64,000 bases of DNA from the NCBI RefSeq assembly GCF_020882245.1, contig NC_083599.1, positions 53,594,748-53,658,747 of the forward strand, in the 5' to 3' direction. The notes under the pieces were generated by a model. That model saw only the letters and a list, made by a program, of their open reading frames with translations. It ran no database searches and was not told the DNA's origin. This stretch comes from Rhopalosiphum padi. Taxonomy: Eukaryota; Arthropoda; Insecta; Hemiptera; Aphididae. Each line of letters opens with the position of its first letter. Position 1 is the stretch's first letter. Below, in pieces: positions 25,000 through 35,866 of the stretch. Both the position numbers and the translations under genes were made by a program.

Positions 25000-25347
25000 G
25001 CTTATCTCAGTATTATCGATAGTACACGACACGCGTATGCCGTCTCTATGGACAGTTTGTATTTACCCAGCTTGCCGTCAAAAAATATATTTTTAGATTT
25101 CTCAAAATTCTATGATATTATTGTTTTTGAACGCGGATTATTGTGACGCGGAGTGGCGGAGTGGCGGAGTGTTGATACCAGTTCGCGGCAGTGCCTAAAG
25201 ATTAAACATTTAACGATTTAACGTTTTAACTATTTATCCGCACGCCATTACGACGATACGTGTCTTCTTTCACACTACAGTTTACACTACAGTAACAGTG
25301 TGAACTATTATTACCAAAACCAAATATTGGATTTTATGCTGTTTGTG
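25000..25347 (+). promoter_or_regulatory. Candidate promoter and non-coding leader exon of the transposon genes
   Basis: This is the least AT-rich part of the left end, with CG words and a short tandem GCGGAGTG repeat at about 25148-25172. It ends at a strong splice donor, GTG|GTAAGTG, at 25347/25348. Acceptors follow at 26253-26254 (before the transposase ATG) and 28567-28568 (directly before the DUF4806 gene's first ATG). A short ATG frame at 25336 would be in phase with the second acceptor but meets a stop with the first. Exon use is inferred from splice signals only. Confidence 0.45.
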
Positions 25348-26270
25348 GTAAGTGAAATTCATTAAATTATAAAGTTAACATTTTAATTTTATATTTTTAT
25401 AATAGGTATATACTATATAGTGCTTTATAGTGGTAGATTTAAACATTTTTAAATACGGGTGGGTACATACATTATTTGGTAATGCCAGCTAATAGTACGT
25501 CCTGATTTTTCTTTTCCGATTCAAGCACTGACTAGAATTTAATATAGTATTTAGCATGGCAAACACCTATTGTTATACTATGTTTTTTTAACTCGTTCTT
25601 CCTACTATAAAATAATTAATTAATTGTAGGAACCTACTACCTAACTATAGTATTAAATTATCATAATTATTAGTTCCTATATATATTGCATACATTTTAC
25701 CATAATTTATTGACAAATTTAAAATGGTTTATATTTAAAAAAAAAAACATATTGTTGATTTGTGAATATCTAAAGTTTGAAATAATATATAATATATAAT
25801 TAAAAAGATATTGAATTTAATTGGCATACTAAAAAGAGTATAAAGATAGTAAAAAGATCAAGTCTTTGTTTATTTATACCAAATCTATTCACTCTTCTAA
25901 TAAATATTTTATTTAAACTGTTGCTGATTTCCTGGTTGGGTGACCATAACACTTGTATTAGTTGTATTACCATAATACTTCTCTATTTCTCATTATAATA
26001 CATATTTTAAAAAGTATAAATTAATTTAAATGATATTAAACTTAAATAAGTAAATTATAAACTAAATTAACTAGTACTGTAAAAAATTAAATATGTATTA
26101 TTGGTGTATTTGATAGGAACAAATTTAAGTATATTATATTACTTTATTTTTTTGGTAGGTAGATACTTACAAAATTACCATTGTATAATAATAATAAAAA
26201 TTTGTATTTTAATAATAAATTTGATTTTGTTAAATTTTTATTGGTATTTGGTAGTGATTACTGAATCATA

Positions 26271-28358
26271 ATGTCTACTAGAAGAATAGAAAGTGTACGC
26301 ACTAAGAGAAGAAAGATTATGAAAGAAATAAATGATGTCGAGGAAATGCTTTCACACTCAAATTCATTGGAATATGAACCGCCAGAAAATGTTTTGGAAA
26401 TAAATAATTTAAATCTTATGCCTTTGTTTAAATATGATAACTTAACATCTAGCTCTAAGAACCAATACAATATTTCAAATGAGTTTCCGTCAAATGCTTC
26501 AACTGATTTACCATTACCAGTTATCAACACTTATAATGAGCCAACAGATACACATATATTTAATAAAGATAAATTATTCATAAATTCATCTAAACAATTT
26601 TCAGTTCAAGAATTTTTAGCTTCTTGGGCAATAGATTATAAAATTCCTCATAATGCAGTTAATGGTTTGTTAAAAGGTTTAAAAATGCATGATTGTTTCA
26701 ATAATTTACCAATTGATTGCCGCACAATTTTAAACACTCCTATTAATAAATCAAAAGAAAACCGAATTGTCAGTCCTGGAGTTTATCATCATTTTGGTTT
26801 AGAAAAAGGAATTAAATTATATGCCCCATCAAATGTACAAGATATTCAAATTGTCATAGGAATTGATGGATTACCAATTTCAAAAAGTAGTAGTTCTCAA
26901 TTTTGGCCAATATTAGCTTCCATTTTGGTTAAACCTCCACTAAAGAAATCAGTTTTTATTGTTGGCCTTTATTGGGGAATTGAAAAACCAAAAGACAGCA
27001 ATGAATATTTAATTGATTTTGTTAATGAAGCTAAACGTTTAGAAACTGAAGGTATTATATTAAATGGAATTAATATTAAAGTAAATATTACATTGTTTTG
27101 TTGCGATGCTCCTGCAAAAGCATTTGTTTTAAAAGTGAAAGGTCATACAGGTTTTTATTCATGTACTCGTTGCACTATAGAGGGAGAATATGTATGCAAT
27201 CGAGTATGTTTTCCTTATTCCCAAACAAAGTCAATTGAAAGAAATCATCATGCATATCTGAATACTGAAGATGAAGAATACCAGATTTCAAATCAAACTT
27301 CTGTTCTAGTTGAATTACAAAGTTTTAACTCTGTAAAATCTTTTTCACTTGACTACATGCACTTGGTTTGCTTAGGTGTTTGTAAAAAACTCATCAGCCT
27401 TTGGATTAAAGGACCATTAAATGTTAGACTTCGGTCTTCAAAAATAAATGAAATATCAACTTTATTGTTAGCATCCAATACATATCTTTCTTCCGATTTC
27501 TCTAGAAAGAACAGATGTCTTCCAGATGTATGTCGCTGGAAAGCTACTGAATTTCGTTTATTCTTATTATACACTGGACCAGTTGTGTTAAAAACCATTT
27601 TGAGTGAAGAAATGTACACCAATTTTATGGTTTTGAACATTGCAATGTTAATTTTATTAAGTCCTGATCGAAAATTTCTTCTTCAATATGCAAGAGAACT
27701 ATTAGATTTTTTTGTCAAGAACTTTCAACATATTTATGGACAACAATTTGTATCACACAATGTCCATGCCTTATTACACTTATGTGATGATTATGATTTA
27801 TTTGGTCCACTTGATAATTGTTCAGCTTTTGGTTTTGAAAATCACATGAAAGAAATAAAATCTAATCTTAGAAAAAATGAAAAACCTTTGGAACAAATTG
27901 TTAATAGATATTATGAAAAATATGAAAAATGTGCACTAAATAATTCAAGTAATAAATCATTAATGGACAATCAACCAGTTTTGAAACATGTCCATGATAA
28001 CGGTCCACTGGTTGATGATTTAATAGGTCCACAATATTACACTCTTATATTTAAAAGTTTAACCATCAAAATTAAAAAAGATAGTGATAGTTTTATACTA
28101 ACCAAAAATGGAGAAATAGTAAAATGCATGAATTTTGCTCAAAAAGATGGTATTATCATGCTTATTGGAAAAAAGTTCAACATTTTATTACCCTATTTTG
28201 TAGATCCCATTAATTCAACAATTATTGAAATATTTGAAATTAAAAATTTATCTGATCAACTCAAACATTGGGCAATATCTGATATTAAAAAAAAAATGAT
28301 GATATTTCATCATAGTGGGAAAAAAATAGCCATGCCCATTATTCACACAGACATTTAA
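26271..28358 (+). CDS. CACTA/EnSpm-like transposase (tnp2-type), 695 aa
   Basis: A nuclear DNA-cutting transposase that would mobilise the surrounding element. The N-terminal about 110 residues begin with a basic KRRK stretch. The core shows IDGLPISKSSSSQFWPIL at 198-215, a tnp2-like signature with a candidate catalytic Asp at 199. CCDAPAKAF at 277-285 gives Asp279; a Cys/His cluster (GHTGFYSCTRC, 291-301) and DYMHL at 361-365 follow. HNVHALLHLCDDYDLFGPL lies near 496-514, then FENHMKEIK with Glu523 as a possible third acidic residue. The ORF is intact and uninterrupted. The start ATG follows a plausible acceptor (26253-26254) after a short non-coding piece, and AATAAA occurs 43 bases after the stop. 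CACTA assignment is by motif memory; the exact superfamily and the catalytic Glu are inferred. Confidence 0.85.
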   Translation: MSTRRIESVRTKRRKIMKEINDVEEMLSHSNSLEYEPPENVLEINNLNLMPLFKYDNLTSSSKNQYNISNEFPSNASTDLPLPVINTYNEPTDTHIFNKDKLFINSSKQFSVQEFLASWAIDYKIPHNAVNGLLKGLKMHDCFNNLPIDCRTILNTPINKSKENRIVSPGVYHHFGLEKGIKLYAPSNVQDIQIVIGIDGLPISKSSSSQFWPILASILVKPPLKKSVFIVGLYWGIEKPKDSNEYLIDFVNEAKRLETEGIILNGINIKVNITLFCCDAPAKAFVLKVKGHTGFYSCTRCTIEGEYVCNRVCFPYSQTKSIERNHHAYLNTEDEEYQISNQTSVLVELQSFNSVKSFSLDYMHLVCLGVCKKLISLWIKGPLNVRLRSSKINEISTLLLASNTYLSSDFSRKNRCLPDVCRWKATEFRLFLLYTGPVVLKTILSEEMYTNFMVLNIAMLILLSPDRKFLLQYARELLDFFVKNFQHIYGQQFVSHNVHALLHLCDDYDLFGPLDNCSAFGFENHMKEIKSNLRKNEKPLEQIVNRYYEKYEKCALNNSSNKSLMDNQPVLKHVHDNGPLVDDLIGPQYYTLIFKSLTIKIKKDSDSFILTKNGEIVKCMNFAQKDGIIMLIGKKFNILLPYFVDPINSTIIEIFEIKNLSDQLKHWAISDIKKKMMIFHHSGKKIAMPIIHTDI

Positions 28359-28400
28359 ATAAATTGTAACTGTAAATAATATAAATAATATAAATAATTA

Positions 28401-28406
28401 AATAAA
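28401..28406 (+). terminator. Polyadenylation signal of the transposase gene
   Basis: AATAAA located 43 bases past the transposase stop codon, upstream of the next gene's first exon. Confidence 0.5.
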
Positions 28407-28568
28407 ATTTTTGTGATTAATCATAAGTTGTATAGGTAGATATACATTTACCAGTATAAATTTATAAATTATTACTTCAAAATATCAACATATTTTTAAC
28501 AATGGGTACATAATTAAATTAAATATTTAAAACATCATAATTTGAATTATTTCCTTTTTTTTATTTAG

Positions 28569-31376
28569 ATGGATGATCAAATAGGATGGATTATTGTTGA
28601 GTTTGTTGATGATGAAAGTGTTGAAGTGGTACCAAACTGTTGGTTAAAAAATAATTCTTGCGCTTGGCCTAAAGCTTCTAAACAAGCGAAAAAATATGTC
28701 CAAAAAAGAATTAAGCCAAATATGAATGATTTTATATTTTACAAATCCAGACAAATTGGACATAAAGTTTATAGTTAAGAAATTTTGATTTTAATAAAGA
28801 TTATCTAGTGAATTATATACTAATTAGTTTTATACAAATTATTCAGGTTCATATAATGAAGCAAAAATAAAATTGCCATTGGCAATGCATAAATCAGACT
28901 TATCAAGTGCTGATGACATTATTGATGGTATGACAAAAAGAAAAAGGAAATTTCCTTATTATAGAGGTCAAAGTTTGTCTCCTGCCACAACTATAAAATC
29001 AAAAAAACTTGAAAAAGTTAATAATTCAAAACAAATAAAAATGTCTTCTAATAGCTGTCCCCCTCGTTATCACGGTAAGATTCAAAATGTTTTTTTTCTT
29101 ATTCATTTGTAGTTGTATGTAATAATTTGTATTTTTCTAAAAACTTTTTTTTAGATGTTTCTCAGTCAGTTAATTTAAACGAGGAAACAAATATTTTTGA
29201 ACCTTCTGATGATTCAAATGATGTGTCTTATGACTCGGACAAAGATCCTCTTTGGAAAATCGATAAAAGCCAAAGTATAAATATATTTTTATAATATCAA
29301 TAAGATGAATATTTGAATTATATAAAATTAATAAAATAAAAATATTTACAAAATTTTAATTTCATTAAAACATTATAAAAAGAAAATAAAGTAAATTTTG
29401 AAAAGAAAATAGGAAACTACATTGAATTGTTCTATAATCTTTAAGAAGTTTTACACCCTGTTTGACTTAGTATGCAAATTAGAGAATATTATATATGTTA
29501 ATATTATTACCTATTAAATAAATCATTTTAATCTTCATTATATATAATGTTAGATGTAATAATCTATATTTAACTTAATGTAACTCGTCAAATAAATTAC
29601 AATTTACTGTATTTAATTATTTATATTAATATATCTTTTATGATATATATGTTTATTTTTATTTAAGCTTAAAAAGTTGTCGGCATTATCATGTCTTACT
29701 AAATTTGTGTTGTTATAATAGGCATTGTATTAAAATTGAAACTTTTTTCTAGTAATAATTGTGTTATTGTATATTTAAACTTCTGACGGTAACTTTTTTA
29801 TTTTATAGGCAAATCTGTTATTGATGGTATTAATTGTATAACACCTGAAAAACATGCCTCTTCATTAGTTAATAAACCCATTGATGATATAGAACATATA
29901 ATTTCATCTCCTGTTGGGACTTGGACGGTTGAAAAAAATGAGGATACACAATTATTATATAAAACAAGTTCTGATCGAAATAGTATCAAAGTTAAAAAAA
30001 TATTATTTTGTGATCAAAATATTGAAAACACAGGTAAATATAATATAATATAATTATACGTTTACATTTTAATTTAAAATAATCTAATAAATGTAAAATT
30101 TATGGTTCAAAAACTTCATTGTATGACGTATGATTAAACTGTAGAAGTATAAGTATTAATATTAATTTTCTTTAGTTTGCCATTGTATAAAAAAAAAAAA
30201 TAAACCTATAGTTTTATCAAACCAATATAATATATTCTATGTACCTACCCACGTATTTACACATATTCTTTTATAAATTAAGATACTTATTTCTTTTTTA
30301 TAATACTATATAGGATCATCTGGTATTACAGCTAATATTTTAAAACTGCCACAAGATACTACAATTTTACAAAACCAGCCAAATATATCTAATGGTATGT
30401 GCACTGTTTTAGTAATATACTATAGTAAGATATAATATAGTTAATGATGCTATAAAATTCTATTTGACTAAAGATATTAAGTTATTCACAAATTTTTCTT
30501 ACATCAAATATATGATACATATATGCTCACATTTCAACTTGGAAAAATAAACCTGCTAATATATAATATAATAATGATTTGACAGATTTTCAACGGTTTA
30601 TTACTAACACTTTGGTAAATATGAAATATGACATTGGCAGCATTTTAAGTATTGTACAATCAAACAGTATTAATATTAATACATTGATGGCTAATAAAAA
30701 TACATCAGCCAAAAATATCACAAATCTTGACAACATATTTCCTATTAAAAATCATGATGAATTAGAGTCATTGGAAATAAAAATTAAGACTGATGAAAAC
30801 TTTAAAAATACATTGGTATTATACTTTTTAATTCTTATAATTTTCCTCTATTATACAATTGTCTTGTAAAATGTGTTTCTTTTTAGGTTACTCAATTATC
30901 AGTGTTAATAGATGTTAATGATCTTGGAAATAGTGTTCGAAGAATTGTTTCAAGAATGTTAAGTGATGTTTTGCTATCTAATTATTCGTTACATGGATTT
31001 AAGTCTAAGCTATGTTTTTCAGGCTTAAATACCTATCGTGTTATTATAGGTAAACATATTAAATTGAACTTGTTTGGTACAATATAACTAAAACTATTAA
31101 ACAAATAATCACTATAAGTAGTTGATAGTTATTATAATTAAATATTGAAATATGCTGCATTTTATTAAATTTGCTATATTTTATTTTATTAATCTAATAT
31201 TATATTATTATTATTGTATTTTGAATATTATAGATGCTATACGAGTTAACGTCAAGTACAGTGTTGTTCCTGAAAAAGAAATAGATAACTCATTAGGAAT
31301 TTGGCTATCCCATGCTCCATTCCGCATTAAAAAAGTATCCCAAAAACAAGAAAAACTCTCAAGAAGCCTTTTATGA
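28569..31376 (+). CDS. DUF4806-domain protein encoded in the transposon, eight exons, 464 aa
   Basis: Eight exons join in frame with GT-AG introns: 28569-28773, 28847-29074, 29155-29274, 29809-30033, 30314-30394, 30586-30815, 30887-31049 and 31234-31376 (1395 nt). The N-terminus (IGWIIVEFVDDESVEVVP, then a Trp and a WPK segment) resembles the short N-terminal module of many aphid DUF4806 proteins. The middle is low complexity with basic KRKRK. The C-terminus starts near FPIKNHDELESLEIKIK and contains VTQLSVLIDVNDLGNSVRRI and the rest of a DUF4806-like domain. The domain's function is unknown. First ATG lies directly at a splice acceptor (TTTATTTAG), so an upstream leader exon is expected. Location between the TIRs, same strand as the transposase, suggests an accessory DNA-binding or regulatory protein comparable to TNPA; this role is inference. 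Confidence 0.8.
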
Positions 31377-31689
31377 AGTTAATATATTTAAAAGATTATG
31401 TTATCATTATTATTATATTATTTACATTTTTTTAAATTCTTAGATTTGTATCTTACAAGTTTGCAGTTTTTATTATTTAATATTTGCTATTTTAATGAAG
31501 TTAATATTGGGTATATATTATACTACTCACCAGTTATTATTTTTATTTTTGTGTTAGATCATAATATTATATAAATATAAATTAAAATATTGATATTCCA
31601 ATATTATATTAAATTTATATATTAATCATGTAAATATATTATATTATTATTATATATATGTATTTCAAATTTGTATGATTTATATGGTC

Positions 31690-31695
31690 AATAAA
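31690..31695 (+). terminator. Polyadenylation signal of the DUF4806 gene
   Basis: AATAAA about 310 bases after the stop codon, still inside the transposon; earlier, weaker variants are possible. Confidence 0.4.
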
Positions 31696-31844
31696 TGAAC
31701 ATTTTAGTTGAATTTGTTTATTTAATTACAATAATCACACATATTTTAAAAACCAATGTTAAAAGAATTAAGGAATAATTAAAAATAATTTTTTTATTAT
31801 TGTTTTAATGTTTAAATTAAAATATTACAATACTATTGAGTTAA

Positions 31845-32058
31845 AATGTTAATCAAATATTTAAAATTATTATTAACTGAATATTATGTTATTAATATTA
31901 TGATAATATTGATAATATGTTGTTAGGATAACATGAAAATAGCGGCCAAATAATTTTGTAGTAATGTTACAGTAACATCTACAAATATTATTATAACATT
32001 GAAAAAATATTTTACTAAATGTTACTGTTGAGTAAATAACATTGGTATAACATTATAA
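31845..32058. repeat. Right subterminal TAACAT/ATGTTA repeat cluster
   Basis: About nine copies of TAACAT or ATGTTA in both orientations lie within roughly 215 bases of the right end, including the palindromic pair AATGTTACAGTAACAT near 31963. The density far exceeds that of neighbouring AT-rich DNA. In CACTA elements subterminal repeats are the binding sites of the TNPA-type protein; here the binding protein would be a candidate role for the DUF4806 product. Confidence 0.6.
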
Positions 32059-32067
32059 GAATATTCT

Positions 32068-32080
32068 ATTGCTGTCTGGG
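32068..32080 (+). repeat. Right terminal inverted repeat of the CACTA-like transposon
   Basis: ATTGCTGTCTGGG; perfect inverse of 24231-24243, followed by the AT target duplication at 32081-32082. Confidence 0.93.
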
Positions 32081-32082
32081 AT

Positions 32083-32151
32083 TGCTTACACTACTATGTT
32101 ATTGTATAATATGCTTACTAATCTAAAGTGTGTGTGCAAGGGTTCCTAACA
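32083..32151 (-). repeat. 5' LTR, remaining 69 bp
   Basis: It matches 19939-20007 without a visible difference. Together with 23992-24230 it totals 308 bp. GTAG follows at 32152-32155 as the outer target duplication. Confidence 0.92.
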
Positions 32152-32374
32152 GTAGGAATCTATTTTTCATACACCTTTTATGTCTCAAATTTCTTTGAAA
32201 TTTCAATTAAGTATAAACAAATAATAATAATTTTAAATTATCTAACTAAGTATTAACACAGTATTTTATATTTTTCCTATTATATTATATATGTTAATCT
32301 AGAAGTTATTGTGCAAAATGTTTTTTTGATTTCAATTTGTTTTTTCAGATAGAAATTAGTAAAAATCATTTATT

Positions 32375-32539
32375 ATGTGGACAATTATAAAATTCAAAGA
32401 AGAAATTGTATTTAATTATTGGTTTAAAAATGACAATTTTGACTGGTCTAAAAAGTGTATAAGAAAGAAAAATATTTTGATTGATATTGTAGTATATCAC
32501 CACTTTAGAAATCCATTTCCAGTATTACTCGCACCCTAA
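32375..32539 (+). pseudogene. Possible N-terminal exon remnant of another DUF4806-type gene
   Basis: A 54-codon frame starts MWTIIKFKEE and has NYWFKND then a DWSKK segment. This is the same pattern (W-x-I-I/V-x-F-x-E, then W and a basic stretch) as the first exon of the transposon's DUF4806 gene and of other aphid DUF4806 proteins. An acceptor-like TTTTTTCAG lies at about 32340-32348. No following exon was found. It lies outside both nested elements, so it would be an independent copy. The similarity is short and could be chance. Confidence 0.35.
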
Positions 32540-34470
32540 CATCGCTGTTTGTTACTTAAGTTGAGATCCTAGTATTTAAATTAACTAATACCCGTGGAAT
32601 TATTTAACTCTATCTACAAATGTTATGATTATTTGCTATTGAAATATTATGTATATTATATTTTATATCAATAAGCAATTGTACATCATTCAACAATTGC
32701 TATTCACTCTGTTCACCTTCAACCAACTTCCTCAAATCCAAACGTAAGACCGACAAGCATTCTCAGAAGTATTATTAAGCAAGTACCTGAGGTCACTACA
32801 ACATAGGTGCTATATCAAGTGAACTAGAATTTCAAGGGAAGGTATTTATTTAAAAAATTTTGTAATTTGTCTTGACTGATTATTTAGGTACCTTGTTTCA
32901 TAATTATAATGTTTATATTATTTGTATTATAGTTAGTTTACATGATGCACAGTCAGGAAGATGATAAGTCAACTTGTGGACAATGTGCTGTGCCTACTTA
33001 TAATTTATATGGATAAAAAAAAAAAAAAAAATGCCAAAGATTAATATATACTACAATAGTAGTAACTTGTCTGAAAATTATATTGAAGGTCTTTTCTTGC
33101 ATTTAATATTATTGATAATAAAGGTAATGCATTTAACAAAAGTAATTTAAAAATTAAGTGATTACTATTATCACAAATTTAAAAATTTCTTAAATTTCTA
33201 CATTTTTCTAAAGATCATCATTATTTGTAATAATGATAATCGTCACAATAACAATAACATAGATAAAAGTTACATTTCAGATTTAAAACATCTAAATACA
33301 TTTATATACTGGTATTAAAAGAAAATTATACTTCATGTTACTATTATAAAATATTTTACAAAATTTAATATTTTGCTAGCTCTTTGTTACAAATTCCAAT
33401 GCTATGGAAATGATTAAATATCAAAACTAAATTAGGTACCTTACAAAATGAATATAAAAAATGCTAAATATTGTATAAAAATTACCTTTTTATGTAAAAT
33501 ATTGTTCACTTTTAAATTTTGAACCATTTAAAATTGTCTTAAATTGTGTCTTTTCAAAAGTCATTCAAAATATACAGTGTTCAAATTAACTATTTGTAGT
33601 TCTCTAATGATTAATAAATTATTATTGTTTAGATTTTATAACCTAAAATTATCTAGTTCATATAGTTAATTTTGACACTCGACAACCTTTCGATTTAAAA
33701 AACTGTATTATAATATTTAAAAAAATTTTAATCCCACCATATATCTTTCCAATTTATCTAATAATAGTTTTTGTAATTTAATAAACACATTTTTTAGCAT
33801 AAGAAATTTAATTATGTTTCAATATTATTATCTGCTAGAATTTAAGTTGTTCTCCATAAAAAGTTTAAAGAACACTTTTTAAGCAAATTTAATCTATTTA
33901 ATACACTTATTAGTTATTAATATATTATACATTAATTATTAATTGAACTTTGAATTTTTAAATTGTTGGGTTTACTTTATATGACACAGAGTGAGAATAG
34001 TAAGAACAAAAAATCAGAAAAAAATATGTTAAACTTATTATTTTTTATTTTATTTATATCCATATACATTTTAAACCCTATAAGCTATGTACAATTGTAT
34101 TGAACAGTAAACTGTGTCGTAAGGCAACTCAAAAGGGTGAGCAGTCCACTATATTTATATTTATATATCTATACATTTATATTAATAAATTTGCTTATAT
34201 ATAGATGTGGACAAGTTTTATTTGAAAAACAAATTTCTATGTTTTAATAATAAAGCTTTTTTAAATGATATTGAAACTTATTAAATCTTAATAATTTAAA
34301 TCAAGTAACTATAATGTTTAATATATAATTCCTTTATTTAAGTGGAAACTAATGATTTTATAAATATTACAATATTTACAGTTTTAAAATAGTTGTGTTA
34401 CGTTGTTTACATGATATACTAAATACATTTTTAATGAATTGTTAAACTTGATTATACAGGTCTGTTTTTT
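32540..34470. other. Intergenic AT-rich DNA, nothing recognised
   Basis: No conserved coding segment. A poly-A run near 33015-33031 is the only notable feature. Confidence 0.5.
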
Positions 34471-34479
34471 ATTTTAACA

Positions 34480-35215
34480 AGATCATACTGTTGAGATTTT
34501 CTATGTTTGAACTTAGAGCTGCCCCTAAATTGGATGGGATATTGAGTTTTCTGACGTCTTCTGTATATTTGTAACATTCAGTTAATATGTAGTTAACCAA
34601 TAATTAGTTCTATTTAGTTATTTGTTTCTCCACAAAATGATCCAAAGTGGAAAAACAAGAAATAACAGATTTCAGTGTCCCGTTGTGAAACTCTAATCTA
34701 TTATTTGTTTTTTTCATGATATTCCCTGTCATGAAAATCATACCTATAACCCATTCATTTAAAATATTGAATTACAGTTTCTGGTGCTACAGTCTTAAAA
34801 TGTTGATACAAACGGTCATATTACAGTTCTGACTTACAGTAAACTATATTTTAAATTATTTCTTTAACATTGTCTCTAGGTCTTAGGTGTGATATTGCGT
34901 TTAACATGTGTAGTTTCTCGACCAATAGTTTTTAGTGTATGGAATAAACATATGGTAAGTTCTGCATCAAAAAATACTTGCTTTATTACATTTCTTTCTT
35001 TCATGTCTTTGTCCGTTACATATACCCGAATTTTGATCGAAATTGGGTATTTTTTTTTGAAAGTTTCGAAAAACCAGCACAAAGTTATTTCTTCCTCATT
35101 CACTAACAGGCCAATTGCTGCAATTACGCTCTGTCCGATTTCATTCTCCGTCATCAATACATATACTAGCAGTCTTAAATCCAGAAATTTTTTAGTATCT
35201 ACAAAAACATTACCT
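34480..35215 (-). pseudogene. MULE-type transposase fragment (ZSWIM-like)
   Basis: On the minus strand, translation from about 35215 down gives VFVDTKKFLDLRLLVYVLM, then ENEIGQSV, WFFETFKKKYP, VTDKDMKERN and an LFHTLK segment. This is the order of the MULE/ZSWIM transposase core. Further on (34800-34600), after stops and a frameshift, the match resumes with NNRLE and LKSVIS-FSTLD segments typical of the region following the core. The open stretch 34876-35157 is the best-preserved part. SWIM zinc finger and N-terminus are not seen. It is a broken gene, not an active transposase. Confidence 0.6.
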
Positions 35216-35866
35216 ATTGGAAAATTATTAGTAGGTATATACTGGATATTACATAATTTTGAAGTGTTAAAATTTTTAAATTATAATAAAATATTAAAAT
35301 ATTATCCAACCCGAACAAATAGGGAAGTAATTTCAAATCCATTGATAATAATGCTTATCTATAAAGTATGAAAATAACAAATCTGTTCATATTATGGCTA
35401 TATTTTTTTCAGCGCTGTAATAATTGCAAATATAAAATAAATCATGGTGTTAACGAAATCACAGCGATTAGAATGGTGTTTACTTTTTTGAAATTATTAC
35501 TAATTTAAATAAAAAGTTATATTCACGTTAACAAAATTAACTATAACATGGCTTTTTTAGCTATTATTCTTTATTTTCATTAACAAATAATGTTTGAATT
35601 TGTCTTTTATACAATTTCCAAAACCAATATCCACAAAAATTTTTTGTACACAAAATCATTCTTTGTTATCGATGATCTATTATTAAAATAAATCATTGAA
35701 AAACATTTTATGCAATATAATGACAATGAAAATACTGTTGCATAAACATTAGGTTAAAAAATTAAACAAAAATATAACATATAAAACAAATTGCATAGGT
35801 CTTGGATCTTAGGTTTAGAGCTAAAACTAAAGAACAAAATATTTTCTTAGACAATTCACTCTAAAA

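Larger units (their letters stand above)
24231..32080 (+). mobile_element. CACTA/EnSpm-like DNA transposon carrying transposase and a DUF4806 gene (7850 bp)
   Basis: The element begins CCCAGACAGCAAT and ends ATTGCTGTCTGGG, perfect 13-bp terminal inverted repeats. AT stands on both sides (24229-24230 and 32081-32082). Removing the element and one AT restores a 308-bp LTR identical to the other copy, so both ends are fixed to the base. Inside are an intact transposase ORF and a downstream eight-exon gene, both on the plus strand. Subterminal regions hold many TAACAT/ATGTTA words. A 2-bp duplication and tnp2-like transposase fit the CACTA/Mirage/Chapaev group, although the TIR does not start with CACTA. 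Open genes, perfect TIRs and insertion into a young LTR suggest very recent, perhaps still possible, movement. Confidence 0.92.
19700..32151 (-). mobile_element. Errantivirus-like Ty3/gypsy LTR retroelement, pol-less, split by a DNA transposon
   Basis: The element runs on the minus strand: 5' LTR at the right, 3' LTR at the left. Each LTR is 308 bp, begins TGTTA and ends TAACA, and the two look identical by eye once the inserted transposon is removed. The outer flanks are GTAG at 19696-19699 and GTAG at 32152-32155, a 4-bp target duplication. Internal order is primer binding site, gag, frameshift site, protease fused to envelope, 3' LTR. There is no reverse transcriptase, RNase H or integrase. 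Without the 7850-bp insertion and one copy of its AT duplication the element is 4600 bp, short for the 7-9 kb of complete errantiviruses. Identical LTRs imply recent insertion, presumably with enzymes supplied in trans. Confidence 0.9.

Noticed and set aside
27353..27640. 95-codon minus-strand frame
   Set aside because: Lies inside the transposase ORF on the opposite strand; no motif.
24231..32080. Interpretation of the 26271 ORF and its neighbour as host genes
   Set aside because: Both lie between perfect TIRs with a target duplication, and removing the segment restores an intact LTR, so they belong to a mobile element.
34889..35371. 160-codon plus-strand frame
   Set aside because: Antisense to the MULE transposase fragment, whose motifs are on the minus strand.
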